This document shows positions 17,707-26,414 of a stretch of DNA of 64,000 bases, in pieces. How positions within the stretch are numbered: position 1 is the first letter of the stretch; every line of letters begins with the position of its first letter. The notes beneath the pieces were generated by a model. The model was not told where the DNA came from and ran no database searches. It saw only the letters and a program-made list of their open reading frames with translations. The position numbers were made by a program, and so were the translations under genes. This DNA is from HXMU1428-3 sp965215715 (GTDB taxonomy: Bacteria > Pseudomonadota > Alphaproteobacteria > Rhizobiales > HXMU1428-3). The stretch covers positions 248,001 to 312,000 of the forward strand of contig OZ244129.1 in assembly GCA_965215715.1 (NCBI GenBank), written 5' to 3'.

Positions 17707-19293
17707 TTAAGCTGTTTGTAGTTTATCCCTTATCAACGCCACTGTTTCTTTAACCCCATAAAGCTCCACAAAAGAGCCAAAGCGTGGGCCTTGGGATTGG
17801 CCAAGCAACACTTCATAAAGCGCTGAAAACCAGGCGCGTAGCGGGTCAAATTCATAGTGTTTGCCCACATCAAATACAATTTGTTGCAAACCTTGGGCAT
17901 CAAGGCCTTCATCTGCTTGTTCAAACCGGCTGGCCAGTTCTTCGATTGCGGCTCGCTCTTTTTCATCAGGGGTACGGAACGACTTGGTTGGTTTGACAAA
18001 ATCGTGGAAATAATTAATTGCGTAGCCAACCAGTTTTTCAAGTTCAGGATGGGTTTGCGGTGTGGCATCAGGCGCATAGCGTTTGATAAAGCCCCACAAC
18101 ACTTCAGGTTCGGAAGCGTTGGACGCTGAGACCAGGTTAAGCAGTAAATTAAAACTGATGGGCAATTGGCCGGTTGGCACGTCACCGGAATGAATGTGCC
18201 AGGCTGGATTGGTCAATTGGTCTTTTGGCTCTTGGCTTAAATATTTGGATGAAAACGTCAAATACTCATCGACATTTTTAGGGATCACATCAAAATAAAG
18301 TCGCTTGGCCGTCTTTGGTTTTTGATACATAAACAGTGACAAGCTTTCAGGCGTGGCATAGGTGAGCCATTCTTCAATCGTTAAGCCATTGCCTTTTGAT
18401 TTGGAGATTTTCTCTCCGTTCTCATCCAAGAACAGTTCGTAATTGAACCCTTCTGGTGGGCGCCCGCCAAGGGCTTTGGCAATTCGCGAGGATAAATGCA
18501 CACTGTCTATCAAGTCCTTGCCGGCCATTTCATAGGCGACACCAAGGGCCACCCATCGCATCGCCCAGTCAGCCTTCCATTGGCATTTCACGCGCCCGCC
18601 AGTGACAGGGGTTGTGATCTCCTCATTTGTCTCAGGGTCTTGATAGGTCACTGTGCCGGCCTCAACATCGCGGGCAATCATTGGCACTTGTAAAACTTTG
18701 CCTGTGCGCCCACAAACGGGGAGGAACGGTGAGTAGGTTGCTTGGCGCTCTTGCCCTAGGGTTGGTAGGATAACATCCATCACCTTGTCATAATTGGCCA
18801 GCATGGTCAGCAAAGTTTGATCAAATAGGCCTGACTTATAACAATCCGTGGCTGAGAAAAACTCATACTCAAAGCCAAACTGGTCCAAAAAGCTTTGCAG
18901 GCGCGCGTTGTTATGATGGGCAAAGCTTTCATGGGTCTCAAACGGGTCTGGCACGGCGGTGAGGGGCTTTTCCAGATGTTGGCTGAGCAGCTCTTTATTG
19001 GGGACATTTTCGGGGACTTTTCTCAAACCATCCATATCGTCAGAGAAACAAATTAGCCGGGTGGGGATTTCGTTTTCCGTCAGGGTTTGAAAGGCATGGC
19101 GCACCATAGAGGTACGGGCCACCTCACCAAAGGTGCCGATGTGGGGCAGGCCAGAGGGGCCATAGCCGGTTTCAAAAATCACCGTTTCAGGTTGTTGTTT
19201 TTGATTTTTGAACCTCTTTACCAGTTTGCGGGCTTCTTCAAACGGCCAAGCTTTACTGTTTTGCGCCAACTGGTTCCAATCGCCATCAGTCAT
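17707..19293 (-). CDS. lysK: Lysine--tRNA ligase, class I
   Basis: Charges tRNA-Lys. This is the archaeal-type class I enzyme, also usual in alphaproteobacteria, unrelated to class II LysS. It has a Rossmann catalytic core with the HIGH-like HIGT (51-54) and the KMSKS-like KISKSK (295-300). The C-terminal half is helical for anticodon recognition. The length of 528 residues is normal. GGTGA 5 bases upstream supports the ATG. It stands alone on the minus strand between ada and a divergent TerB-like gene. Confidence 0.96.
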   Translation of the reverse strand: MTDGDWNQLAQNSKAWPFEEARKLVKRFKNQKQQPETVIFETGYGPSGLPHIGTFGEVARTSMVRHAFQTLTENEIPTRLICFSDDMDGLRKVPENVPNKELLSQHLEKPLTAVPDPFETHESFAHHNNARLQSFLDQFGFEYEFFSATDCYKSGLFDQTLLTMLANYDKVMDVILPTLGQERQATYSPFLPVCGRTGKVLQVPMIARDVEAGTVTYQDPETNEEITTPVTGGRVKCQWKADWAMRWVALGVAYEMAGKDLIDSVHLSSRIAKALGGRPPEGFNYELFLDENGEKISKSKGNGLTIEEWLTYATPESLSLFMYQKPKTAKRLYFDVIPKNVDEYLTFSSKYLSQEPKDQLTNPAWHIHSGDVPTGQLPISFNLLLNLVSASNASEPEVLWGFIKRYAPDATPQTHPELEKLVGYAINYFHDFVKPTKSFRTPDEKERAAIEELASRFEQADEGLDAQGLQQIVFDVGKHYEFDPLRAWFSALYEVLLGQSQGPRFGSFVELYGVKETVALIRDKLQTA

Positions 19294-19490
19294 TTAGTCA
19301 CCAAATACCTTGTTTTATAAATTATTAGAAGTGGTCCGCACCCTAACGAAAATAGCGATAAAGAGCAAAGCCTAAAATGCACAAAATGACCCCTTTAAGG
19401 AGAAAGATGAATGCCCTCTTCACGAACAGATAAGCTTGAGGTAAAACAACAGGCAAGTGAACAAAACAAATCCGTTAGGGAGACAAACGA

Positions 19491-19904
19491 ATGGCCCTTC
19501 ATCTTTCCACACACCAAGCCTTAATTTACACCATGATCACGATGTCTGGCGTGGACAGAAACATATCTGACACTGAGCTGAACCGTATCGGCTCAATTGT
19601 GAAAAATTCACCGGTGTTTGAGGACTTTGAACTGAATGAGCTGACCAAAGTGGCGTCTTCTTGCGGTACAGCACTGGGTGAAGATGATGGGCTTAACCAG
19701 GTTCTCACTGCCATTGCTAATGCGGTGCCTGAAAAATTGCGCGAGACGGCTTATGCGTTAGCTGTTGAAGTGGCGATTATTGATCGCAAGGTGGAGCGAG
19801 AAGAGATTCGCTTTTTGCAAATGCTGAGGGACCGGTTGGATCTTGATAAGCTAATTGTGGCGGCCATTGAGCGCGGGGCACGGGCACGGCATCGAAAGAT
19901 TTAA
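19491..19904 (+). CDS. TerB-like domain protein
   Basis: A 137-residue all-helical protein of the TerB-like superfamily. The tandem acidic loop-helix units are VDRNISDTELNRIGSIV (about 20-36) and IDRKVEREEIRFLQMLRDRL (about 109-128), with the D-x-x-x-x-E spacing that binds metal in TerB. GGGAGA upstream fits the ATG. No other ter gene (terC, terD, terZ) lies nearby, so a tellurite function should not be assumed from the name. Confidence 0.75.
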   Translation: MALHLSTHQALIYTMITMSGVDRNISDTELNRIGSIVKNSPVFEDFELNELTKVASSCGTALGEDDGLNQVLTAIANAVPEKLRETAYALAVEVAIIDRKVEREEIRFLQMLRDRLDLDKLIVAAIERGARARHRKI

Positions 19905-19947
19905 GGAGGGATGAATTCTATGAAGTTCTATATTTTGATTGCCCCCT

Positions 19948-21507
19948 TTAAGATGATTTTAGCACACGGAACAAAGTTTTAAAGGGCCAAGTAACAATCA
20001 GCCAAATTATTACCATCCAATCAAAAACCTGTTTGAGGCCAAAGAGAGCGGCAAATAACAGCCCAAAAAGGCCGAGCAAGCCAAAAACAAACACCATAAA
20101 TCGCAACAATTTCATGCCAATGAAACTGATTGAGGAGCTAAAATCAGTACGCGCCCGTGGGGGCCAAATTTTATGCCAAACCCATCGCGAAACTGTCCAG
20201 CCAACAAACCCAAAAATAATATTTGCAATATAAATATATTGTAAAATGGAGGGGACACCGGGAATAATCCGTGCGTTAAGTTCTGACGTCCGCTCCTTAT
20301 CTTTAATATCAAGATCAAGAGAGATTTCTGTCAGTTTGCTAACCACCCTGCCTGCAAGCGCTCCAACAATATCAATTTCCTTGATAAAACTGGTCAAGCC
20401 GCCCAGCTTTTCTACATTCTCACCAGAAAGGCTTTGAAAGGTAAGACGGTTGTTAGCAGCCAGTTTTGTATCGATCGTCAACAATTTTTTCTCCCCATGA
20501 AGAGCTGATAAAAAGTCTCCATAGGTGGTGGCTTGAAACGCTTTCTTCACCTGAGACTCAAACGGAGAGCCGAACCATGTCTTAACGGTTGGTTGTTTAG
20601 GAGATTGTTTCCCAACAATAAAAAGGTCAACATCTTCACGTGCAGCAAGCCGTTTTAATTCATCAAGCTGAATGACATGGCTGCCCCCTTTGGCACTATC
20701 AACAACCAGTTCAGTGCCCTCGACTTTGCCTAAGACAATCAATGTTTTACCGCGCAAAGTCCGTAGAGCCTCGTTTAACGTTTTCGGGTTTATCGATGTT
20801 GGTTGGGGTATGCCATTGGTGAGAACCGGCAAAAGGTTTGGCTTAGCAAGGGCTGATCCATCAAAAGAAACAAGATGGACATCCCCTCGGTTTATCCCCC
20901 GCCCCATGCGCCATAAGGCTTCTTTCATCTGTTGGCCATTTGACGCTAGCACCACCGTTCGCTTTGCAACATTTACCCCGAAAACATGTTCTCCAGAGGC
21001 CTTTGTCATTGCTTTCAGTGGCAAGATCTTGCCTTTTGACGAGACCAAATTGAGATTATCAAGTTGGGTAAATAAAGAGTGAGACTTTGCGTGTTCAAAT
21101 AAACTCTTTTCATTGGTGAATAACTTTAGCTCTTTCACTTTTTTGCCATCAGCAGTGCGAGAGGTATCTTTAAAGTTTTTGAGGATAGGGCGAATATCCT
21201 GACTGCCATCCAGTACAATTTGTTTGCCACTTTCGGCAACCAATATAAGCGTTCCGTCAGACCGGGTTGAAACCGCCACCCGCGCGGTTCCTTTTTTAAC
21301 TTTTATTTTTTTAAGATCTGAAAAATCTAACCGTGGGTTGATAGACAGCCCATCTGCATCAATGTTTTTTGACGCTTTGCGCAGTATATTTAATAAGCCA
21401 GCCTCAGCTTGGCTCGCCAAACAACTAAAAAGCAAAAAAGGGGCAATAATAAATAGAAACGCCCACCCTGGCTGAACAAGAGGCTTTAAGATGTGTGTTT
21501 GTCTCAT
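19948..21507 (-). CDS. Unrecognised exported protein with C-terminal membrane domain
   Basis: A 519-residue protein of no family I recognise. It opens with a leader-like hydrophobic stretch (about 14-35), then a mostly soluble central region of about 370 residues rich in short beta-strands (RVAVSTRSDGTLILVAESG, RTVVLASNGQQM, KTLIVLGKVEGTELVVDS). The C-terminus has three hydrophobic segments, roughly 414-434, 460-483 and 488-510. The plan suggests a periplasmic sensor or scaffold tethered to the inner membrane; this is inference. GGGGA about 10 bases upstream supports the ATG. It is convergent with the TerB-like gene and has no obvious operon partner. Confidence 0.6.
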   Translation of the reverse strand: MRQTHILKPLVQPGWAFLFIIAPFLLFSCLASQAEAGLLNILRKASKNIDADGLSINPRLDFSDLKKIKVKKGTARVAVSTRSDGTLILVAESGKQIVLDGSQDIRPILKNFKDTSRTADGKKVKELKLFTNEKSLFEHAKSHSLFTQLDNLNLVSSKGKILPLKAMTKASGEHVFGVNVAKRTVVLASNGQQMKEALWRMGRGINRGDVHLVSFDGSALAKPNLLPVLTNGIPQPTSINPKTLNEALRTLRGKTLIVLGKVEGTELVVDSAKGGSHVIQLDELKRLAAREDVDLFIVGKQSPKQPTVKTWFGSPFESQVKKAFQATTYGDFLSALHGEKKLLTIDTKLAANNRLTFQSLSGENVEKLGGLTSFIKEIDIVGALAGRVVSKLTEISLDLDIKDKERTSELNARIIPGVPSILQYIYIANIIFGFVGWTVSRWVWHKIWPPRARTDFSSSISFIGMKLLRFMVFVFGLLGLFGLLFAALFGLKQVFDWMVIIWLIVTWPFKTLFRVLKSS

Positions 21508-21827
21508 AAAAAATAAGTCCCCATCAAAACAAGCAAACGAAAATCAGGGATTAGCAGCTCCCTTGTCTTCCAGGTAAAATCTGATGTGAACAATAGCAGA
21601 CAAAGGCTCTCCAGCAAGGCTTTACAAGGGCAAAACTCACCTCAAGGTGATTTAGACTTTGGGTATGTTCAAAACCAAGCTGTATATAGAAGGTTTTTGC
21701 ATTGTATTGAGCTTGGTATTAAACTTCTTTTAGGTGCGGTCCAAACAATCGGAGACTGAGTTAATCAGGCATAAAAAATAATAATAACTGCCATACATCC
21801 GTTGAGATAAAAAAGGGAGTTAAAGAC
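21508..21827. other. 320-bp divergent intergenic region
   Basis: It lies between the unknown membrane protein and the amidohydrolase. It holds a short perfect inverted repeat, TCACCT-CA-AGGTGA (21637-21650), and a wider CCAAGCT/AGCTTGG pair around 21675-21716. These may be operator or leader structures for the amidohydrolase. The ribosome site AAAGGGAG is at 21812-21820. No ORF or RNA gene was recognised. Confidence 0.4.
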
Positions 21828-23351
21828 ATGACTGAAGAAAGACATGCTGGTGTGCACATGACAGACGAGGAACTGGAGCGGGTGCGCCCGGCTGAAGAGC
21901 TTTTTCCCTCACCAGTGCCAACGCAAATTGTATCTAATGGTGAATATAATCCACTTGAGCAAACAATCGACCAAAAACGGGTTGAGGCGATGGTTAAGGA
22001 AATGGCTGATGAACGCTCAAAGCGTTTGAATATGTCTCGGCGTAATTTTCTGGCCACGGCATCGGGCATGGCCGTTTCCTTTGCAGCCATGAATGCTGTT
22101 TATGGTGACGTGTTCTCTGTGGCAGAGGCTCATACGACTGATATCGATGCAGCTGAAGACCGTGCAAAAGGATTAGAAGGCCAATTTATTTTTGATGCAC
22201 AAACCCATTTTGTTCGTGATGACTTTAAACAGGAAGGCTTGTCTGGTTTGCGCCAATGGGCAATCGATATGGGGGTCAATAAGGCGCTTGGGAAGGACGG
22301 CGCGGCACTGATAAAATATAAATTCGACAATTACGTTAAAGAGATGTTTTTCGACTCTGATACCAAAGCTGCCATTATCTCAGGGGCGGTGTTTGATGAC
22401 CCAACCTGGAATCTGGTTGGCAATGACTCTATCCAAGATGCGTGCAAAGCGGTCAACAAATTTGCTGGCACCACACGTTTGATGGGGCACTCTGTTATTG
22501 AACCTTCCAAAGAAGGTTGGATGGATGAGGTTGATCGGGCAATCGAAGTGCTAAAACCGGTCTCTTGGAAAACCTACACGATTGGCGATCCATTTGGGCC
22601 ATCACAATATTCCTGGCGGCTTGATGACGAAAAGTTGGTTTATCCTTTTTATGAAAAGGCTCAAAAGGCTGGTATCAACACCATCTGTGTACACAAAGGG
22701 TTGATGCCGCTTGACTATGAAAAGAAATTTAAAGGAACGTGGGAAAGCGCAACGGTAAACGACCTTGGCCAGGCTGCCAAAGATTGGCCCGGCTTAAATT
22801 TTGTCATTTATCACTCTGCTTTGCGACCTTATCTCATGCATTCGCCAGAGGCAGAAATGGCCGAGTTTGAAAAATCTGGCTATATTCGTTGGTCAACTGA
22901 CCTTGCACGGATCCCTGAAAAATACGATGTCAATAATGTGTGGGCGGAGATTGGTACCAGCTTTGCCTCAAGCTGTGTGACCAATCCACGTTTTTGTGCC
23001 GCGTTCATTGGGCAACTGGTTAACGAAATGGGGCCGGACCGCGTTGTTTGGGGCACTGATTCAGTCTGGTATGGGTCACCGCAATGGCAAATTGAAGCGA
23101 TGCGCCGTATGGAGATCCCTGAAGACATGATGAAGAAGATGGGATGGAAAACACCGCTTGGAGATGCCAATGGGGAGGTTAAGCGTAAGATATTTGGTTT
23201 GAATTCATCGCAAATTTATAAGTTGAAAATGGATTTTGGCCAGATCGATAAGTATGAGACCGATAACTTAGCTCTCGCTAAAGCTGAATACCGTAAAACC
23301 GGAACCATGCGTTCGAACAATGCCTATGGTTATGCGGCCATGTCTGGGTGA
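21828..23351 (+). CDS. Amidohydrolase-2 family protein with internal Tat motif
   Basis: A 507-residue TIM-barrel amidohydrolase (COG2159 type). AAAGGGAG 8 bases upstream fixes this ATG. About 65 residues precede a twin-arginine motif SRRNFL (70-75) and hydrophobic core ATASGMAVSFAAMNAVYG, so the signal is far from the N-terminus. The barrel starts with FDAQTHFV, where the usual first His of HxH is Gln125 and His127 is kept. Later ligand candidates are CVHKGL, IYHSALR and WGTDSVW. It may act on a carboxylate or amide substrate, not identifiable here. It is monocistronic, with a strong terminator. Confidence 0.82.
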   Translation: MTEERHAGVHMTDEELERVRPAEELFPSPVPTQIVSNGEYNPLEQTIDQKRVEAMVKEMADERSKRLNMSRRNFLATASGMAVSFAAMNAVYGDVFSVAEAHTTDIDAAEDRAKGLEGQFIFDAQTHFVRDDFKQEGLSGLRQWAIDMGVNKALGKDGAALIKYKFDNYVKEMFFDSDTKAAIISGAVFDDPTWNLVGNDSIQDACKAVNKFAGTTRLMGHSVIEPSKEGWMDEVDRAIEVLKPVSWKTYTIGDPFGPSQYSWRLDDEKLVYPFYEKAQKAGINTICVHKGLMPLDYEKKFKGTWESATVNDLGQAAKDWPGLNFVIYHSALRPYLMHSPEAEMAEFEKSGYIRWSTDLARIPEKYDVNNVWAEIGTSFASSCVTNPRFCAAFIGQLVNEMGPDRVVWGTDSVWYGSPQWQIEAMRRMEIPEDMMKKMGWKTPLGDANGEVKRKIFGLNSSQIYKLKMDFGQIDKYETDNLALAKAEYRKTGTMRSNNAYGYAAMSG

Positions 23352-23385
23352 TTTTTGCATTTGCCTAAAATCACATAATTTACTC

Positions 23386-23421
23386 AAGTCCCTTCTTGTT
23401 TGTCAGGAAGGGACTTTTTTT
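23386..23421 (+). terminator. Terminator of the amidohydrolase gene
   Basis: A 10-bp perfect stem AAGTCCCTTC/GAAGGGACTT (23386-23395 with 23407-23416), with an 11-base loop and a T-run to 23421. It lies 34 bp after the stop. Confidence 0.92.
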
Positions 23422-23427
23422 AGATGT

Positions 23428-23994
23428 TTATGGACGATAGGGTGCGACTTTCTCAAGGTAATCTATCAAGGGTGTGCGTTGGCTCTCTGGCACTTTTATG
23501 AACATAAATGAGCCCGGTACAAGTTTTCTTGAATCTGTGAGGAACAGGTCAAGTGTTGTTCGGTCCCAAATCGCCCCCTTTTTAGCGAAGGCCTTCATTC
23601 CTTTAGAATATTGAAACCCTTTGACAATCCCTGCGGGCCGTCCGAATACACCTTTCAAGTCTGGGCCTAAGGGTAACATCACAACCGGGATGATCGGTGC
23701 TTCAAGGGAGGACTTTTGTTCTTCCAGTGAACCATGGCATCGTTTGCAGACGGCTTCATATGTGGTGAGCCCATCATTGGCTTGCGCTAGAGCATTCCTC
23801 TTTTTGATGAATTCACTGGAATGCTCTATGTTTTTGTTTAAGCGTTCCTTTTTTCCTAAAACCGGTACCCACTTTAAGGCGGAACGCCCTTGTGTAACGA
23901 AGATGAACATTGACAGACATAGACAGCTGCAGATTACGAAGAGCAATCGGTTCACTGAACTTATAGGACTTTTCAAATGCATTGCTATGGTCAT
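23428..23994 (-). CDS. Class I c-type cytochrome, interrupted by an in-frame repeat element
   Basis: A monoheme cytochrome c. The heme motif CKRCH is preceded by GLTTYEAV. GPDLKGVFGRPAG and FQYSKGMKAFAKKG are typical of cytochrome c2-like proteins, and PGSFM supplies the likely axial methionine. A leader/anchor (RLLFVICSCLCLSMFIFV) comes first. Between leader and heme domain, about 35 residues are translated from a dispersed palindromic repeat (23788-23890). The open frame continues to 24045, but that extension reads through a tandem 10-bp repeat, so the ATG at 23994 is used; no clear ribosome site is seen. The protein may be functional with a repeat-derived linker, or on the way to decay. 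Confidence 0.7.
   Translation of the reverse strand: MTIAMHLKSPISSVNRLLFVICSCLCLSMFIFVTQGRSALKWVPVLGKKERLNKNIEHSSEFIKKRNALAQANDGLTTYEAVCKRCHGSLEEQKSSLEAPIIPVVMLPLGPDLKGVFGRPAGIVKGFQYSKGMKAFAKKGAIWDRTTLDLFLTDSRKLVPGSFMFIKVPESQRTPLIDYLEKVAPYRP
23788..23890. repeat. Dispersed two-hairpin palindromic repeat, copy A
   Basis: First hairpin AGAGCATTCC/GGAATGCTCT (23789-23798 with 23818-23827), with GAATTC in the loop. Second hairpin GCGTTCC/GGAACGC (23842-23848 with 23881-23887) encloses the family core AAAACCGGTACCCACTTT. The layout matches copies at 43.8-44.0, 49.6 and 61.6 kb. This copy lies inside the cytochrome c reading frame. Confidence 0.88.
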
Positions 23995-24025
23995 GTTGGG
24001 ACATAAATGGGCCCGTGTTCGGGCT

Positions 24026-24065
24026 TGCGCTTCACTGCGCCTCACTGCGCCTCACTGTGCTTTCT
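24026..24065. repeat. Tandem 10-bp repeat
   Basis: Four units in a row: TGCGCTTCAC, TGCGCCTCAC twice, then a diverged TGTGCTTTCT. A GCCCG/CGGGC hairpin (24011-24024) sits beside it. It spans the gap between the cytochrome gene and the upstream small secreted protein, and includes that protein's stop codon. Confidence 0.8.
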
Positions 24066-24495
24066 TGGCGGCTTCTACTTGGGCTTTATGTCTCCAGTAC
24101 ATAATTCGCTTTTGGCCTTGTTTTGTCACATTCACGCAATTTACATAGTGATTATTGACAATCACTTGGTAGTTCACGCATTTTCCATCCATGTCAGAAA
24201 TCAAAGAGGTGCGTTCTTTTAGTAATTTTTCTTGGATTTCCTTTGACGTCATTTTGACCTTTAGGCCAACTTGTATCGCTTGATTTATCGTCACGTCAAA
24301 TAGATCTTTGAACTCTTGCTTGTTTTCATCGCTATCGCTTAAGCATCCTGCCATGGTTTCATAAAATACAGCGCAGCGGGTTAGCTCTTGCTGAAAACTC
24401 TTTTGTGCGTTGTTTTCAATTTCACTCGCCGTTTCGCCCATAGCGGAGTTCAAAGGAATAAAGATCAGCAGCGCTGCCATTATTATTTTTTGCAT
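24052..24495 (-). CDS. Small secreted protein of unknown function
   Basis: A 147-residue protein with a clear signal peptide (MQKIIMAALLIFIPLNSAMG, cleavage near 20). The mature part is helical and charged, with four cysteines in two pairs (ELTRCAV and MAGCLSD; GKCVNYQ and YVNCVNV) that could form disulfides. AAGGAG 6 bases upstream makes the start firm. No family was recognised. Its 3' end runs into the tandem 10-bp repeat. It is on the same strand as, and upstream of, the cytochrome c gene. Confidence 0.65.
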   Translation of the reverse strand: MQKIIMAALLIFIPLNSAMGETASEIENNAQKSFQQELTRCAVFYETMAGCLSDSDENKQEFKDLFDVTINQAIQVGLKVKMTSKEIQEKLLKERTSLISDMDGKCVNYQVIVNNHYVNCVNVTKQGQKRIMYWRHKAQVEAAKKAQ

Positions 24496-24587
24496 GGGGT
24501 ACTCCTTGCGTTAAATTAGCTTAAAAAACTATTTCACATTATGAACCGCTAAACAAGGCCGTGTGATTCATTAACGAAAACAAAACT

Positions 24588-25292
24588 CTACCAGTCTTCA
24601 TGTTTTGGGCGCAACTCGACATCAAATGACCAGGCAGAACTGTCTTGGTGGGCAATGTGATAGGCTTCCTCAGCAATCGCTTCAGGTTTGCAGAAAAAGT
24701 CATCAGGTTTGTCGGGATACATTTGGGGCCGGGTCCAGGGGGTGTCGATGGCTGCATCAATGGTTATGTAGCAAACATGCACACCCTTGGGCCCAAAGTC
24801 GCGCGCCATCGATTGAGCTAGAATGCGCTGGGCCGCTTTTGTGGGTGCAAACATGCAAAAATTAGGTTTGCCGCGCCAAGCTGATGTGTTGCCCGTGACA
24901 ATTAATGCGCCTTGCCCCGCTTCAATCATGTCGGGTACCACGCATTGGGCTAACACCATAAGCGCGGTCGTGTTCACGCGAAAGATGTGTTCAAACTTGA
25001 TCGGGTCTGCCTCAAGGGGGGGATTGAATTCAGCTGTAACCGCGTTATGAACAGCAACGCTGGGCGCGCCCATCTCTTCATGCACTTTTTTTATGGTTGC
25101 TTTGAGATGGTCTAGATCACTGACATCACAAACATAGCCCTTAGCCCCGTCCAGTTCCTGTTCAAGGTTTTTTAGCCGGCTCTCCGTGCGCGCAAGAAGT
25201 GCAACACGATAGCCCCCTTTTGTGAACCGGCGCGCGATTGCTGCGCCGGTTCCATCGCCTGCTCCTGTTATTATGCAAACTGGTTGTGTCAT
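24588..25292 (-). CDS. SDR-family oxidoreductase with altered active site
   Basis: A 234-residue short-chain dehydrogenase/reductase. The cofactor loop is TGAGDGTG (9-16), and the strand ALLART suggests NADP. The usual NNAG is HNAV (82-85). Ser137 is kept, but the YxxxK pair reads F148-APT-K152, so the catalytic Tyr is Phe. It may be a non-standard reductase or a non-catalytic SDR. It starts 12 bp after the GST stop, so GST-SDR form an operon. Confidence 0.82.
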   Translation of the reverse strand: MTQPVCIITGAGDGTGAAIARRFTKGGYRVALLARTESRLKNLEQELDGAKGYVCDVSDLDHLKATIKKVHEEMGAPSVAVHNAVTAEFNPPLEADPIKFEHIFRVNTTALMVLAQCVVPDMIEAGQGALIVTGNTSAWRGKPNFCMFAPTKAAQRILAQSMARDFGPKGVHVCYITIDAAIDTPWTRPQMYPDKPDDFFCKPEAIAEEAYHIAHQDSSAWSFDVELRPKHEDW

Positions 25293-25304
25293 TGGCCTGC
25301 CCTT

Positions 25305-25928
25305 TTACATTTCTGGTGGGGCTGTATTTTGAAATGAGGGGCGGGCGCTTATTTTGTCGACATAAGCGCTCAAGTTTTTGTGTTTTGCCAGCATCTCTTT
25401 TGTTTCAGGAAACATTGTTAAAGCGACAAGCATGGGAACCACGTTTAAATCGGCAAAGGTTAGGCTGTCGCCAACAAGATAGCCAGTGCCTGCGACTGCT
25501 TTGTCAAGTGTCTCCAACCGTTGTTCAATCTCTGGGAGGGCGGCGTTGAGTTTTTCTTTGTCTGGGCCTGTTTCTTCGTCAAAAAATAAAGAGGGAACCA
25601 CATATTCGCGCATGATCCAACGGTCCACCTTCACATTTACAAAAGACACCCATTGTTCAACGAGTGATGATTTTAGGGAGTCGCTTGGAAAGAACTGCGG
25701 TTTTGGAAAGTGATTTTCGATATAATGGGCAATCGCTTTGCTTTCAAACAAGGTGACGTCTCCGTGACGAAGGCAAGGCACTTGCCCAGCTGGGTGAATG
25801 GCTTGGACTTCAGGGGTATGTGGCATTTCCGGTTCAAGCGTGTAAGGCACGCCTTTTTCTTCACATAACATGCGGATGGCGCGAACATAATTGCTGATGG
25901 GGGTGCCTATGATCTTAATGTCTGCCAT
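25305..25928 (-). CDS. Glutathione S-transferase-family protein
   Basis: A 207-residue GST. The N-terminal thioredoxin-like domain has IIGTPISNYVRAIRML (plant phi/tau-like start with a Ser), HPAGQVPCLRHGD, the glutathione-binding strand with cis-Pro, and LFESKAIAHYIE. The C-terminal helical domain has SLTFADLNVVPML. It probably conjugates or reduces an electrophile. GGAG 8 bases upstream supports the ATG. It is the first gene of a two-gene operon with the SDR. Confidence 0.88.
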   Translation of the reverse strand: MADIKIIGTPISNYVRAIRMLCEEKGVPYTLEPEMPHTPEVQAIHPAGQVPCLRHGDVTLFESKAIAHYIENHFPKPQFFPSDSLKSSLVEQWVSFVNVKVDRWIMREYVVPSLFFDEETGPDKEKLNAALPEIEQRLETLDKAVAGTGYLVGDSLTFADLNVVPMLVALTMFPETKEMLAKHKNLSAYVDKISARPSFQNTAPPEM

Positions 25929-26414
25929 AACGAGACTCCATATTTTGTTAATTTAATATTGTATGGTTCCAAGTGGCAAAAATCTCTTGGTTTGAAAAAG
26001 TGTAATATCAAAGCTTTAAATTTACAAGTCACATTGATGCATAACCGTTTGTAGAGGCAAAACAAAAAACTAGATTTTCTTAAACAAGAAATGTTTCCAT
26101 AAAAGACAAATGGTGAAATGTCTCTTCATTTTCTTTAAAAAGGTGGGATCTGAGCGGCTTGTTTTTCTATAACTTTTTTCTATTCACCGATATCTTGGCA
26201 GAATGCATGCCATCAGTAACCCACAAAACGATCATCAGATCATTCATTTGGGTTGTTGTTATAGATCTGTGAGTGCTGTTTGTCCGTCACGAATGTTACA
26301 CTTTTGGCCACTCTCAAAATTTTCTCATTCTTTTTGAAGTATGTTTTTTATCTTAGGTTTTATATCGTAATTTAAGAAAAAAAACGTTGTCAAAGGAAAG
26401 GAACGCGTAGGTAA
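25929..26414. other. 486-bp AT-rich intergenic region
   Basis: It lies between the GST operon and a divergent pair of small secreted proteins. I see no ORF with a ribosome site, no tRNA-like fold and no strong terminator. It must hold promoters for both sides; nothing specific could be assigned. Confidence 0.4.

Noticed and set aside
19491..19904. Tellurite resistance locus
   Set aside because: Only a lone TerB-like domain; no terC/D/Z partners.
23621..24148. 175-residue plus-strand frame opposite the cytochrome gene
   Set aside because: It depends on the palindromic repeat and the tandem array being open on both strands; the heme motif on the minus strand is far stronger evidence.
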